From NCBI RefSeq assembly GCF_001580455.1, contig NZ_CP010951.1, forward strand, positions 2,753,001 to 2,817,000: a stretch of 64,000 bases of DNA. The letters are read 5' to 3'. The DNA comes from Ramlibacter tataouinensis. GTDB taxonomy: Bacteria; Pseudomonadota; Gammaproteobacteria; Burkholderiales; Burkholderiaceae_C. The translations under genes and the position numbers were made by a program. Position 1 is the stretch's first letter, and each line of letters opens with the position of its first letter. Of the stretch, positions 1 to 8,517 are shown one piece after another. Below the pieces are notes generated by a model. It was not told the DNA's origin. It saw only the letters and a program-made list of their open reading frames with translations, and made no database searches.

Positions 1-349
1 ACCCAAGCTGACTGCTGCCCTATTTGCTGATTGGTATTTCCCGGTTGGCAACGACATGCGGGCTTCGCTCGGAGCGACATTGCGCTACCAGGGCGACAAG
101 GTGTCCTCGTACTCGAATAGCGTACTGAACCCGTCGTTCAAGATGCCGGCTTATGCGTTGCTTGACTTGCGAGCGGGACTGGAGTGGAGCCGCTACTCCT
201 TGCGCCTGCACCTCGACAACGCGACGGACAAGTTGGGCTATACGAGCTACACCACCAATAAGGTTGCGGCCGCACAGACCTCCCTCCCGTCCAACGCAAC
301 GGTGACAACGCCGCGAACGGTTTCCTTGGTGTTCGGCGCGGACTTCTAA
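1..349 (+). CDS. TonB-dependent receptor, C-terminal end (partial)
   Basis: This is the last 115 or so codons of an outer-membrane TonB-dependent receptor; the frame is open from base 2 and the 5' part lies outside the window. The visible piece alternates polar and hydrophobic residues as in beta-strands, contains a strand motif of the type LRLHLDNATDK that is typical of the last barrel strands (often seen as NLTDK), and ends in Phe, the usual last residue of barrel proteins needed for BAM recognition. It stops eight bases before the MFS gene, so the two are probably co-transcribed, coupling outer- and inner-membrane transport of one substrate. The substrate is unknown. A second, complete receptor is encoded at 12606-14831. 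Confidence 0.85.
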   Translation, partial: PKLTAALFADWYFPVGNDMRASLGATLRYQGDKVSSYSNSVLNPSFKMPAYALLDLRAGLEWSRYSLRLHLDNATDKLGYTSYTTNKVAAAQTSLPSNATVTTPRTVSLVFGADF

Positions 350-357
350 ACGGCAAC

Positions 358-1644
358 ATGATTTCGAACGAACCCGTTCACTTTGAGGCTACGCACACCT
401 TGTACAGCAGCGGGCGTCGCTGGGTAATGTTGGGCGTGCTGTTCTTGGTGGCAACCTGCAGTTACCTCGACCGACACATCATCGCGGTGCTGCTGGAACC
501 GATCAAGCATGAGTTCCAAGTGAGCGACACCTTGCTTGGACTCCTGACCGGGTTCGCATTTGCCATTTTCTATGCGACGCTGGGAATCCCGGTGGCCCAA
601 TGGGCCGACCGGGGAAACCGGCGCACGGTGGTGACCGTGGCGCTCACTGTCTGGAGTGTGTTCACGGCATTGAGCGGGATGAGCGTCAGTTTTCTGCAGT
701 TGGCTCTGGCGCGCATCGGAGTCGGTGCGGGGGAGGCCGGGGCCATACCGCCGTCGCAGTCACTCATCGCTGACTACTTCCCGAAAGAAAAGCGCGGCCT
801 CGCGCTGGCCGTCCTGACCTCGTCGGCCACGGTTGGATATCTCGTCGCATTCATGGGAGGTGCTATCCTTGCTGCGACACATGGATGGCGTGTCGCATTG
901 ATTGTCGTGGGACTGCCTGGATTGGTGTTGGCCGTAGTCGCCCACTTCGTCTTGGATGAACCACGCAAGCGGAAGGCGGTTCAAGTCCGCGCTGAACCGC
1001 AGGAGTACAAGGAAGCATTCAGAGAGCTGTTGCGGAAGCGCAGCGTTGTCTGGGTTCTGGTCGGCGTTGCTTGCTACGGCATCGTCGCCTATGGAGCGGC
1101 GATATTTATGCCGTCCTTCATCGTGCGTTCCCTTGGAGCCTCCTTGCAAGACGTCGGCTTGGTGTATGGTGCCTTGTCGGCCGTGGGGGCGCTGTCGGGA
1201 ACGCTGGCTGGTGGATGGCTGGCGGACCGGCTGGGCAAGCGAGACCTGCGCTGGTATGCCTGGTTGCCGGCTGCAGCCTGTGCGTTCGCATTGCCGTTCC
1301 AGGTGGCGTCTCTGCTCCTCCACTCATTCAGTGCGTTTTTGATTCTGGGGTGGATCGGTGGAATTGCACTCGGGCTTGGAGTGCCTTCGATGTACACGGC
1401 GCTTCATGCCGTCTGTGGTTCCAGCAGGAGATCGTTGGCCGTGGCTGTTTTTGGTTTCGTCCTCAGCCTAGTGGGCTCGGGCCTCGGGCCCCTCGTTACG
1501 GGAGCCTTGTCGGATGCCCTGACGCCGAACTTCGGCGTAGAGTCGCTGCGATATGCAATGGTGTTCAGCACGTGCTTTCTCGCTCCCGCAGCCTGGGCCC
1601 TGTATCGTTGCGGTCGGGCGATGCCACGAGACCTGGAAGCTTGA
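358..1644 (+). CDS. MFS transporter (12-TM, MFS_1 type)
   Basis: Encodes 428 residues, the normal length of a 12-helix major facilitator permease of the inner membrane. A charged N-terminus of about 20 residues precedes TM1; the loop after TM2 carries a motif A variant (ADRGNRR, near residue 83), and a second related motif (GGWLADRLGKR) lies between TM8 and TM9, as expected from the internal repeat of the fold. Helix 4 has the usual RIGVGAGEAG stretch. The gene follows the receptor fragment directly. By context it imports a product of the periplasmic/outer-membrane uptake route, or exports a metabolite; direction and substrate cannot be told. The family call is firm. Confidence 0.9.
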   Translation: MISNEPVHFEATHTLYSSGRRWVMLGVLFLVATCSYLDRHIIAVLLEPIKHEFQVSDTLLGLLTGFAFAIFYATLGIPVAQWADRGNRRTVVTVALTVWSVFTALSGMSVSFLQLALARIGVGAGEAGAIPPSQSLIADYFPKEKRGLALAVLTSSATVGYLVAFMGGAILAATHGWRVALIVVGLPGLVLAVVAHFVLDEPRKRKAVQVRAEPQEYKEAFRELLRKRSVVWVLVGVACYGIVAYGAAIFMPSFIVRSLGASLQDVGLVYGALSAVGALSGTLAGGWLADRLGKRDLRWYAWLPAAACAFALPFQVASLLLHSFSAFLILGWIGGIALGLGVPSMYTALHAVCGSSRRSLAVAVFGFVLSLVGSGLGPLVTGALSDALTPNFGVESLRYAMVFSTCFLAPAAWALYRCGRAMPRDLEA

Positions 1645-2747
1645 CCCTGCCTATTTCTTCTAGGCATCAAATGTAGAAGCCAACGGCGTGAGCCGAGGCG
1701 GCGGGTGAGTTCGATAGCTAAAAGTCAGGCTGGGCGACCGGGTCTCTTCCATGCCCGTCTCGGGCCGTCATCCTGAGAGTCGGTCACCATTGCTCAGGCG
1801 GCCTTCGCTCAACCGCATTTGAGCATTGCGTTATCCGCTGTACTTCGCACCTGGTGTGGCGTCATGTCGCTGGGCGACCCCTTTGCGGCGACGCACCCGC
1901 GACGAGCTGCGGACGTCGCCGTGTCGTGATAGCGCGCATCGTTGTCCCTGACTTCCCAATATCCATCACGCCTCACCCTGATGGTGAACTTCAATAGGGC
2001 TTTGGAAGGGATGTGAGGGACTTGTGGATCAACGCAAGCCCCATCCCGTTGGGATCTTTCAAAAAAATCGGCCGCAGCGCGGCCGAAAAGGTCTTAGAGA
2101 ACCGCGAGTCCCACGGACCCAAAGGTGAGGTCCGGGCTCGGCCCCATGTTAGATGGAATCGGCGAAGCCAGATTTCGGGGAAAGCATCAAAAACTTATGG
2201 AAATGCACGCACCGTGGGCGCGGCTTCCTCGCGGGCATACAGCGTTGTCGACCGTACAAGTGGAACACATTTATGCCCCATCTCTTTTTTCAACATCGGG
2301 CGCCCCTGCCTTTTTTGGCCGCACCCATCAACCTTTAGGCCATTGTTTACTCGCCATAGGATAGGAAGCCGCGATCGGCTCAGGCCAACTACGATTGACA
2401 AGCGCAATCGAGCAACAGACGAAATTCTATGATCGCACGCCAATTCCTGAATTCACCACTCGCAGAGGATTGCGCTCTAAAACTATTGGAGCGAAGCATT
2501 CAATTCGGCCACAGCCAACTCGCAGTGGTTCGTCTTTCGTCAGCTGTCAATGCAGGAGCGCAACCTTCTGCCGATCAATGGCAGTACTGCCGATCGGCGG
2601 CGCACACAAGCAGAGATCCGAAGTTGCGCGCAATCTTTTTCGAAGCGGAACACATCGCGCAGTGCCGCGAAGCGAGACCACAAAGGACACAGTGACATGT
2701 TCTTGGGCGAAGCGACAGCCCCCTCGTCCAGCAATCACGACATACGC
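1645..2747. other. Long intergenic region, no convincing gene
   Basis: About 1.1 kb between the MFS gene and the leucine-dehydrogenase-like gene. Short open frames exist on both strands, but none has a recognisable product, a good ribosome site or consistent codon use. It contains a minus-strand intrinsic terminator at 2061-2086. Just upstream of that terminator on the minus strand a few codons ending in a TAA near 2096 read like a protein C-terminus (…LTFGSVGLAVL), which may be the residue of a lost minus-strand gene. This is speculative. Confidence 0.5.
2061..2086 (-). terminator. Rho-independent terminator, minus strand
   Basis: A perfect 8-bp stem (TCGGCCGC / GCGGCCGA, 2068-2075 with 2079-2086) closes a 3-base loop. 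It is flanked on the plus strand by seven A at 2061-2067, which on the minus strand is a T-tract directly after the hairpin. No intact minus-strand gene ends here, so it may be a leftover of a deleted gene or may block antisense transcription. Confidence 0.6.
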
Positions 2748-3842
2748 ATGAATACGAAACCTACGCACAGTGTGCCTACCTCATTGTTCGGCTTGCCTGG
2801 GGAGGACCCCCATGAGTTGATCCTGTTTGGTTCGGACTCGGATGGTGGATTGCGGTCCATCGTGGCCATACACAATACGAGCCGGGGACCAGCCTTTGGA
2901 GGATGCCGAATGTGGCGATATGCCTCCGACCTTGCGGCGCTAACCGATGCGCTTCGCCTCTCGCAGGGGATGACGTTTAAGAACGCTCTGGCCGACCTTC
3001 CATTCGGTGGCGGCAAGGCTGTGATCATTGCTCCAGAAGGAGCGTCGATCGACCGCAGTCAACTATTTCACGCGTTCGGTGATCTCGTGAATTCAGCAGG
3101 CGGACGATACATCACCGCAGAAGATGTTGGAACGACGACCGCGGACATGCGCATGGTTGCATCGCGCTCTAAGTTTGTAAGTGGACTTCCCCGCCAGGGG
3201 AAATTTGGTGGGGATCCATCACCCAAGACCGCATGGGGAGTGTTTCTTGCGATCGAACAAGGTCTGCGGTTGCACCTAAAGAAATCGCTTAAGGGATCGA
3301 CCGTCGCAGTGCAAGGCCTTGGATCTGTTGGACTGGCACTTTGCGAGTATCTGTCGGACAGCGGGGCACAACTCATCGTTGCCGACGTAGACGAACTACG
3401 CGTCGCAAAAGCGATTGGTCGATTTGGCGCCCGACGCGTAAGTCCGGAAGAAATTCTCGAAGTGAGTGCAGATGTGCTGGCTCCCTGTGCGCTAGGCGGC
3501 GTCCTCAATTCAACTTCGGTGCCAAAGATCCGTGCCTCAATCGTGGCCGGCGCTGCGAACAATCAGCTCTCGCGGCCAGAGGACGGCGTCATGCTACGTG
3601 ACAGAGGGGTCCTCTACTTGCCGGATTTCCTCATCAACGCTGGTGGAATTGTCAGCGTGGCTCGCGAATACCTCGGGACAGGGAGTGAGTCGGAAGTGAT
3701 GAGTGAAGTGGCACTGATCGCTGGCCGAGTGGCTGAGTTGCTTGAACGCTGTCAGTCAGGCGGCTCACCCGCGGAAGTTGCCGAAACGTGGGCACGCCAA
3801 AAGATCGGGCTGGGATCTAGCTGGTCTCGCGAGGTACCTTAG
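2748..3842 (+). CDS. Leucine dehydrogenase-like Glu/Leu/Phe/Val dehydrogenase
   Basis: Encodes 364 residues if started at the ATG at 2748, matching the 350-366 residues of bacterial leucine dehydrogenases; an in-frame ATG at 2697 is an alternative. The family catalyses NAD-dependent reversible oxidative deamination of branched-chain amino acids in the cytosol. Visible signatures are the substrate-side lysine in MTFKN (K78), the catalytic lysine in the glycine-rich GGGK motif (K90), the EDVGTT segment (about 125-130), the dinucleotide-binding GLGSVG (190-195) and the late motifs APCALGG, GAANNQL and INAGG. Genes of this kind are rarely needed for housekeeping; here it sits just before the TonB operon and could process amino acids released by the peptidases of the cluster, or supply oxo acids. 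Exact amino-acid preference is not resolved. Confidence 0.88.
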   Translation: MNTKPTHSVPTSLFGLPGEDPHELILFGSDSDGGLRSIVAIHNTSRGPAFGGCRMWRYASDLAALTDALRLSQGMTFKNALADLPFGGGKAVIIAPEGASIDRSQLFHAFGDLVNSAGGRYITAEDVGTTTADMRMVASRSKFVSGLPRQGKFGGDPSPKTAWGVFLAIEQGLRLHLKKSLKGSTVAVQGLGSVGLALCEYLSDSGAQLIVADVDELRVAKAIGRFGARRVSPEEILEVSADVLAPCALGGVLNSTSVPKIRASIVAGAANNQLSRPEDGVMLRDRGVLYLPDFLINAGGIVSVAREYLGTGSESEVMSEVALIAGRVAELLERCQSGGSPAEVAETWARQKIGLGSSWSREVP

Positions 3843-4009
3843 CGACAAGTATTGCGAAGGCGTGAAACTCAACCAGACTCTGTCTATGTCGAGAGCCGAG
3901 CCTAAGAATTCGTGTCTGGTTCCAAAGCCGAAAAACGTGCGAAGGACTAACGTTGGACATCCGGTGTTTTGACCGTTTGATGTCGATCGATTGCAAGAGG
4001 TATCTCACA

Positions 4010-4879
4010 GTGACAAAGTTCTTTCGTGCGGCGGCTTGCGCTGCCCTGCTTTCAGTTTCTTTCGGACACGCATTGGCTCAGTCCACGATACCGGAGCCAT
4101 CGACTGGCATTGGAAACGGATCAGTTGCGACGTCCCAGATTCAAGGCGAAGCAGCATCGGTTGTTCCCATGTCGCAAGGATCGGCGACGAAGGGCATCGG
4201 CGCGTCCACTGACGCGTTGAGCAACCCCTATGGCATGGAAGCCCTGTGGAAGGGGTCCGACAACATCGCGCGCGCCGTGCTGGTGCTCCTGGCCATCATG
4301 AGCGCCGGCAGCTGGTACATCCTGATCACCAAGCTGCTCGAGCAGTCGAAGATGAACCGCCACGCACGAACGGTGGACCTAAAGTTCTGGGACCAGCCGT
4401 CTGTTCGCACGGCCGCCGGTGCGCTCGAGAAGAACAGTGCCTATCGCTTTATCGCTGAAGCCGGTGCAGCGGCAACCACCGACCATGGCGGCCTGAAGAG
4501 CCACATCCCCATGGCCGACTGGATCCCCATGAGCATCACCGCGGCCGTGGACCGCGTGCATGCCACCACGCAAGGCGGCCTGGCCTTCCTGGCCACCGTG
4601 GGTTCCACCTCGCCCTTCGTCGGCCTGTTCGGCACGGTGTGGGGTATCTACCACGCGCTCACGGCCATCGGCATCTCCGGCCAGGCCTCGATCGACAAGG
4701 TCGCCGGCCCGGTGGGCGAGGCGCTGATCATGACGGCCATCGGCCTGGCGGTCGCGATTCCCGCGGTGCTGGCCTATAACTGGCTGGCTCGCCGCAACAA
4801 GGCGGTGATGGACGAAGTGCGTGAATTCGCCGACGAGCTCAACGCTGTCATCGTGGGCTCGGCCGGCAAAGCCGCCTGA
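4010..4879 (+). CDS. exbB: ExbB/TolQ/MotA-type proton channel subunit
   Basis: Inner-membrane component that, with ExbD, uses the proton gradient to energise TonB. I prefer the GTG at 4010, which has an AAGAGG ribosome site about nine bases upstream and gives a clean signal peptide (VTKFFRAAACAALLSVSF… ending ALAQ) for a 289-residue protein; an ATG at 3980 is possible. After the cleavage site there is an about 55-residue periplasmic segment, then TM1 (ARAVLVLLAIMSAGSWYILI), a long cytoplasmic loop and the conserved TM2-TM3 block (TVGSTSPFVGLFGTVWGIYHAL; GEALIMTAIGLAVAIPAV). The N-terminal extension with signal peptide is common in long ExbB variants of beta-proteobacteria and xanthomonads. 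First gene of a five-gene operon. Codon use becomes markedly more GC-rich from about 4200 on. Confidence 0.93.
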   Translation: MTKFFRAAACAALLSVSFGHALAQSTIPEPSTGIGNGSVATSQIQGEAASVVPMSQGSATKGIGASTDALSNPYGMEALWKGSDNIARAVLVLLAIMSAGSWYILITKLLEQSKMNRHARTVDLKFWDQPSVRTAAGALEKNSAYRFIAEAGAAATTDHGGLKSHIPMADWIPMSITAAVDRVHATTQGGLAFLATVGSTSPFVGLFGTVWGIYHALTAIGISGQASIDKVAGPVGEALIMTAIGLAVAIPAVLAYNWLARRNKAVMDEVREFADELNAVIVGSAGKAA

Positions 4880-4907
4880 AGCTCGCACAGCGATCGGAGA
4901 CTGAGCC

Positions 4908-5333
4908 ATGGCAATGGCTGTCGGACCGGCGTCGGACGACGACGTCATCTCCACCATCAACACGACGCCCCTGGTGGACGTGATGCTGGTGCTGCTGATC
5001 ATCTTCCTGATCACCATTCCGGTGGTCACCACCTCGATTCCCGTCACGCTCCCCAAGGAGCGCGTCGAGGTGCGTGAGACCAAGCCCGAGAACATCATCA
5101 TTTCGGTGGACACCAGCGGCAGCATCTACTGGTACGACGCCAAGATGCCCAATACCGATGCGCTCGTGGCCAAGCTGAAGAACGTCTCGAAGATGACGCC
5201 GCAGCCCGAAGTGCACATCCGCGGTGACCTGTCCTCGCGCTACGAAGGCGTGGGCAAGATCCTGCTGGCCTGCCAGCGCGCTGGCATCACCAAGGTGGCC
5301 TTCATCACCGAACCGCCGCCATTGGGCGGCTGA
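4908..5333 (+). CDS. exbD: ExbD/TolR-type biopolymer transport protein (first copy)
   Basis: A 141-residue single-span inner-membrane protein with a periplasmic domain, partner of ExbB. The N-terminus carries the invariant motif INTTPLVDVMLVLLIIF, whose Asp (TPLVD) is the protonatable residue of the channel, followed by one TM helix and the periplasmic domain with the PEVHIRGD segment. A GGAG ribosome site precedes the ATG. It lies 28 bases after exbB. Two successive exbD genes are common in ExbB-ExbD-ExbD-TonB operons; the two products probably form mixed dimers in the channel. Confidence 0.93.
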   Translation: MAMAVGPASDDDVISTINTTPLVDVMLVLLIIFLITIPVVTTSIPVTLPKERVEVRETKPENIIISVDTSGSIYWYDAKMPNTDALVAKLKNVSKMTPQPEVHIRGDLSSRYEGVGKILLACQRAGITKVAFITEPPPLGG

Positions 5334-5371
5334 GCCCAACACGGGCGCAAGACATTCCAAGGAAGACGCAT

Positions 5372-5797
5372 ATGGGCCTGAACTCCAGGCGCTTCGGCCA
5401 CGGGGACCCCGAGGTCATGATGGACATCAACACCACGCCGCTCATCGACGTGATGCTGGTGCTCCTGGTGATGCTGATCATCACCATTCCGATCCAGCTG
5501 CACGCGGTCAATCTGGAGATGCCGGTGGGTACGCCGCCCGCCAGCAACGTCAAGCCGGAAATGGTGCAGATCGACATCGACGAGAACAGCACGGTTTACT
5601 GGCAGGGCCTGCCGGTGTCGGCGGCTGAACTCGAAGAGAAGATGAACGTGGTGAGCACGATGAACCCGCAGCCGGAAGTGCATGTCCGGCCGAACAAGAG
5701 CTGCAGCTATGCGGTGTTCGCCAACGTGCTGTCCTCGTCCAAACGCAAGGGGCTCAACAAGATGGCCGTCATAGGCCATGAGCAGTTCCTGCTATGA
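5372..5797 (+). CDS. exbD: ExbD/TolR-type biopolymer transport protein (second copy)
   Basis: A second 141-residue ExbD, paralogous to its neighbour at 4908. It has the same architecture: short cytoplasmic N-terminus, INTTPLIDVMLVLLVML with the proton-carrying Asp, one TM helix, and a periplasmic domain with PEVHVRPN. An AAGGAAG ribosome site lies upstream of the ATG. Its stop overlaps the start of the next gene by four bases (ATGA), so translation is coupled. The periplasmic half differs clearly from the first copy, which argues for division of labour rather than a recent duplication. Confidence 0.92.
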   Translation: MGLNSRRFGHGDPEVMMDINTTPLIDVMLVLLVMLIITIPIQLHAVNLEMPVGTPPASNVKPEMVQIDIDENSTVYWQGLPVSAAELEEKMNVVSTMNPQPEVHVRPNKSCSYAVFANVLSSSKRKGLNKMAVIGHEQFLL

Positions 5798-6057
5798 GAA
5801 CGCGCCATCCCGAGCTGGAACGTTCCGGCGGAGTCCATCCCATGCACTATCACCTGCCCACTTTCGTACCCGCCGAACGCGCAAATCCCTTGCCGCGGGA
5901 CGCGGTCCAGCTAGAGCTGGAGAGCGAGCTGCGCGGATTGATCATGGCCGCTCGTATGCACGGCTTCCGAATTGCTATCGAAGGCCCGGACATGAGCTAT
6001 TCCGCCACTGACGTCAGCCTGACGCACCAGTCTCAGTTCAAGGAGGCGCCGCAGTGA
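5794..6057 (+). CDS. Small unknown protein between exbD and tonB
   Basis: An 87-residue soluble-looking protein that I do not recognise. It overlaps the second exbD by four bases and its TGA overlaps the GTG start of tonB, so it is translationally coupled on both sides. No signal peptide or TM helix is visible. A second possible start (MHYHLPTF, 5842) would give 71 residues. The middle has an acidic helix-like stretch (VQLELESELRGLIMAA) followed by GFRIAIEGPDMSY. Position in the operon suggests a role linked to the TonB complex, but it could also be a passenger. Confidence 0.6.
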   Translation: MRTRHPELERSGGVHPMHYHLPTFVPAERANPLPRDAVQLELESELRGLIMAARMHGFRIAIEGPDMSYSATDVSLTHQSQFKEAPQ

Positions 6058-6707
6058 GCACGGCATTCGCGCCACATCCCGCCTACCGCGGCGGCCGGAT
6101 GCTCCCTCGCATGCTCGGCGTAGCGCTGGTAGCGGGCGTTCATGCACTCGTGTTGTGGGGGTTGATCACCGGCACTGCGCGCGATGCGCTGAAGATTCTC
6201 AAGAAGCCAATGGAAGCGGCGGTGATCCAGGAAGTGATCATCCCGCCGCCGCCGCCGCCGCCTCCGCCTCCACCTCCACCAAAGGAAATCGTCAAGCCGG
6301 TCACGCCGAAGGTCGAGGCGCCGCCGCCGCCGTTCGTGCCGCCACCGGAAGTGACGCCGCCGTCCACCGCGCCAGCGATTGCCGCGGTGCAGACGCCGCC
6401 ACCGGAGCCGCCCGTTATCGCACCGCCACCGCCGCCCGCCGCCCCGGTGGGCCGGCAGGAAATGGGCGTGGCCTGCCCGAGGCAGATCAAGCCCGAGATG
6501 CCGCAACAAGCGATCAAGCAAGGGGTTGAGGGCCAGGTGAGGGCTCAGGCCACCATCCGTGGCGGCAAGGTGGTAGAGGTGGAAATCCTGTCCGGACCGC
6601 GCGTCTATCACAACGCGGTGCGTACCGCCATGATGCAGTACGGCTGCGTAAACAGCGGCGCCGGGGACATCATCGCAACTCAGGAATTCGCTTTCAGAAT
6701 TGAATGA
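6054..6707 (+). CDS. tonB: TonB energy transducer
   Basis: A 217-residue periplasm-spanning protein that transmits ExbB/ExbD force to TonB-dependent receptors. The GTG start at 6054 is supported by an AAGGAGG site about six bases upstream. A short cytoplasmic N-terminus is followed by one TM helix (MLGVALVAGVHALVLWGL, about 20-37) and a long proline-rich segment (about 60-140, runs of up to eleven Pro) that spans the periplasm. The C-terminal domain (about 140-217) has the TonB-box-binding fold signature: a PEMPQQAIKQGVEGQV-like start, then VVEVEILSGPRVYHNAV. Compared with E. coli TonB (239 residues) it is slightly short. It most likely serves the two receptors of this cluster. Confidence 0.93.
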   Translation: MSTAFAPHPAYRGGRMLPRMLGVALVAGVHALVLWGLITGTARDALKILKKPMEAAVIQEVIIPPPPPPPPPPPPPKEIVKPVTPKVEAPPPPFVPPPEVTPPSTAPAIAAVQTPPPEPPVIAPPPPPAAPVGRQEMGVACPRQIKPEMPQQAIKQGVEGQVRAQATIRGGKVVEVEILSGPRVYHNAVRTAMMQYGCVNSGAGDIIATQEFAFRIE

Positions 6708-6925
6708 GGATCAAGGCCTGGGATCGTCCGGAGTCCGCTCGCAGGCCGGGGCCTCTGCAAGTACGCCCCGCGCCGCGCGGCCGCCGCCAACGAGCGCTCT
6801 GGCCGAGGACGCCAGGAACATTGTTGCGGATGCGGCCGAAGTCGGGGGATGGCACATGCCGCAGCAGCTGTCGCCCGACGAATCGCGGGCCGCACTGCGT
6901 GATGCTGCCTTGGCTCGTCAGTGGG

Positions 6926-7957
6926 TCAGTCCACCGACCGCACCGAACAGTTCGAGGCCTCCTGAATCAACCGTGCGAGGTTCCCACCGAGAATCTTCTG
7001 AAGATCTTCATCCGCATACCCCCAGCCTTGAAGTACCGCGACGATCTCGGTCAGCTGCTCTGGCGCGACAAAGCGCATCCCACTCATATAGCCCATCCCT
7101 GATGGAAAAATGTGCGGCTTCTTTGACACCAACTCATCGAGCTCACTCATGTCGAAGATGTAGTCGAGAGCGATGCAGGCATGTTCGGGACCGACAATCT
7201 GCACGACATGATCAACATGCCGCGCGTACGCGTCACTTGAGCTGTCGTTCCGCCCCAGAAAGATCCCCACTCCGTTCAAACCGACAACGCCGCCAGTCCT
7301 AGCACAGGCGCGAATCATGGCGTCTGGAATGTTGCGAGGATGCGCCTGGAGGGCCGCGCAATTGCTATGGGAGAAGATCACTGGACGTGTCGCCAGGTTC
7401 AATACGTCGCACGCCGTCCGATGTCCCGTGTGGCTGATGCAGACCAACATACCTACACGCTCCATTTCAGCAACGACTTGGCGACCGAACGGCGTCAAGC
7501 CAGTGTCTTCGTCCTGGCATCCGCCGCCTACCAGGTTGTTCGTGTTGTACACCAGTGACATCCAGCGGACACCGAGTTCGCGATAGAGCTCGATCAAGCT
7601 GATCTGATTGGCAATAGCGTTCGCGCCTTCAATGTCAAATGCGACACCAAGACGGTCGGTCTGTCGTGCGTACTCAACGTCGTGAGCTTCATCCAAAACG
7701 ACGTATTCGTCAGCATGTTGACTGAACCACAGCCGTAGAGCAGCGAGCATGCGAACATGCTCTTCGACCCCTTGCTCGCCGAAACCGACGTTGATCGTCA
7801 CGGCGTCAAATCCAGCGGCTTTGTGCCGCTGCAGCTGGGGAAAGAAACTGGTTTCCTGAGGACGCAAAGGCAGACAGGTATGGTTATCCCACACCAGCGA
7901 GCCTTCGATGAGAGCTCGAGCGCGATCCAAACAGTTGCCTTGAGGCACTTGAGTCAT
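6926..7957 (-). CDS. Membrane dipeptidase family protein (peptidase M19)
   Basis: 343 residues from the ATG at 7957 (a longer frame reaches 7996). The family hydrolyses dipeptides, including D-residue dipeptides, with a binuclear zinc centre in a TIM barrel. Recognisable stations are the N-terminal WDNHTCLPL (D24-C28), the bridging Glu in AFDIEGA, the His motifs CISHTGH and IFSHSNCAAL, the HPRNIPD arginine loop and the acidic IALDYIFD. The first metal motif is normally HxD; here it reads H-T-C, so one usual ligand is a Cys. No signal peptide is visible, so it should act in the cytosol on imported material. A degraded DAHP-synthase tail lies immediately upstream of its start, so it has lost its original operon leader. 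Confidence 0.85.
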   Translation of the reverse strand: MTQVPQGNCLDRARALIEGSLVWDNHTCLPLRPQETSFFPQLQRHKAAGFDAVTINVGFGEQGVEEHVRMLAALRLWFSQHADEYVVLDEAHDVEYARQTDRLGVAFDIEGANAIANQISLIELYRELGVRWMSLVYNTNNLVGGGCQDEDTGLTPFGRQVVAEMERVGMLVCISHTGHRTACDVLNLATRPVIFSHSNCAALQAHPRNIPDAMIRACARTGGVVGLNGVGIFLGRNDSSSDAYARHVDHVVQIVGPEHACIALDYIFDMSELDELVSKKPHIFPSGMGYMSGMRFVAPEQLTEIVAVLQGWGYADEDLQKILGGNLARLIQEASNCSVRSVD

Positions 7958-7961
7958 GACG

Positions 7962-8043
7962 TCATTTTCGGTTGATGGCCTTCGTGGCGCGCGCACGCGC
8001 CGCTGACGCGAACTCGCGCATCACCTGCTTTGTCTGCTCCGAG
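7962..8043 (-). pseudogene. Vestige of a DAHP synthase gene (C-terminal about 26 codons)
   Basis: On the minus strand this stretch reads EQTKQVMREFASAARARA and on to a TGA at 7964-7962, closely matching the last residues of the intact DAHP synthase at 15420-16550 (ERTEQVMRELASAARART). DNA similarity covers about 100 bp (roughly 7941-8043 against 15407-15508), about 80 percent by eye, and breaks off beyond 8043. It has no start and is far too short to function. It marks a second, deleted aroG copy directly in front of the dipeptidase gene. Confidence 0.75.
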
Positions 8044-8103
8044 AGTGAACCTCTTGGTCAGTACAGGGTTGCAGCGTGAAGCGTCCTGGGCCCCATGTGG
8101 CGA

Positions 8104-8517
8104 CTATCGAGTGGGCATCTCAACATCGACCTTCGCAATTCGCTGGGCCAAGCCCCACGTTTCACTCATGACTTCGAGTGCAGCCGGATCCCCGATCAGT
8201 TTGGGCGGGGTGGCGGTCGACGGGCGGCCCTCACGTTGTGCCATGGTGCCCTCGAGCATTGCCCAGTAGCCACTTTCGAAGGTGACGGAAGGTGGCGATG
8301 CTGGTTCCTCGAGGGTGAAGTAGACGCAGTCGCGCACAGAAAGAATCAACTGCCACCAATGCACCGCCCCAGTATCCTCGTCAACAAGGCGATAGGCGAT
8401 CAAGAGGTCCTTGGGTAACCTCGCGCAGGACGCGCGTAGCTCTTCAGACGCGGCAAGTTGCGTGTTCATGATGTCGACGTGCTCGGGCGACATGAAGAGT
8501 GGCTTCGATGTTGTCAT
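8104..8517 (-). CDS. Small unknown protein S1, partner of hydrolase A1
   Basis: A 137-residue protein of no family I can name with confidence. The ATG at 8517 overlaps the stop of the hydrolase gene upstream (ATGA), so the pair is translationally coupled. It is clearly paralogous to the 142-residue product of 19548-19976: both share LFMS-EHV--IMN near the N-terminus, RLVDEDTGAVHWWQ / RLVNEDTGAVHWWQ in the middle and FESGYWAML after it. No signal peptide or TM helix. Size and pattern are vaguely like a compact lipid-binding (SCP2-type) domain, which is a guess. Because both copies follow directly on an alpha/beta hydrolase, I infer a subunit or chaperone role with those enzymes. Confidence 0.75.
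   Translation of the reverse strand: MTTSKPLFMSPEHVDIMNTQLAASEELRASCARLPKDLLIAYRLVDEDTGAVHWWQLILSVRDCVYFTLEEPASPPSVTFESGYWAMLEGTMAQREGRPSTATPPKLIGDPAALEVMSETWGLAQRIAKVDVEMPTR

Noticed and set aside
1809..1994. 61-residue minus-strand frame in the long gap
   Set aside because: No recognisable product and no clear ribosome site; the composition looks like random GC-rich DNA.
2013..2695. Overlapping plus-strand frames before the leucine dehydrogenase gene
   Set aside because: Several frames overlap each other, Arg/Ser-rich products without family signals, typical of spurious open frames.
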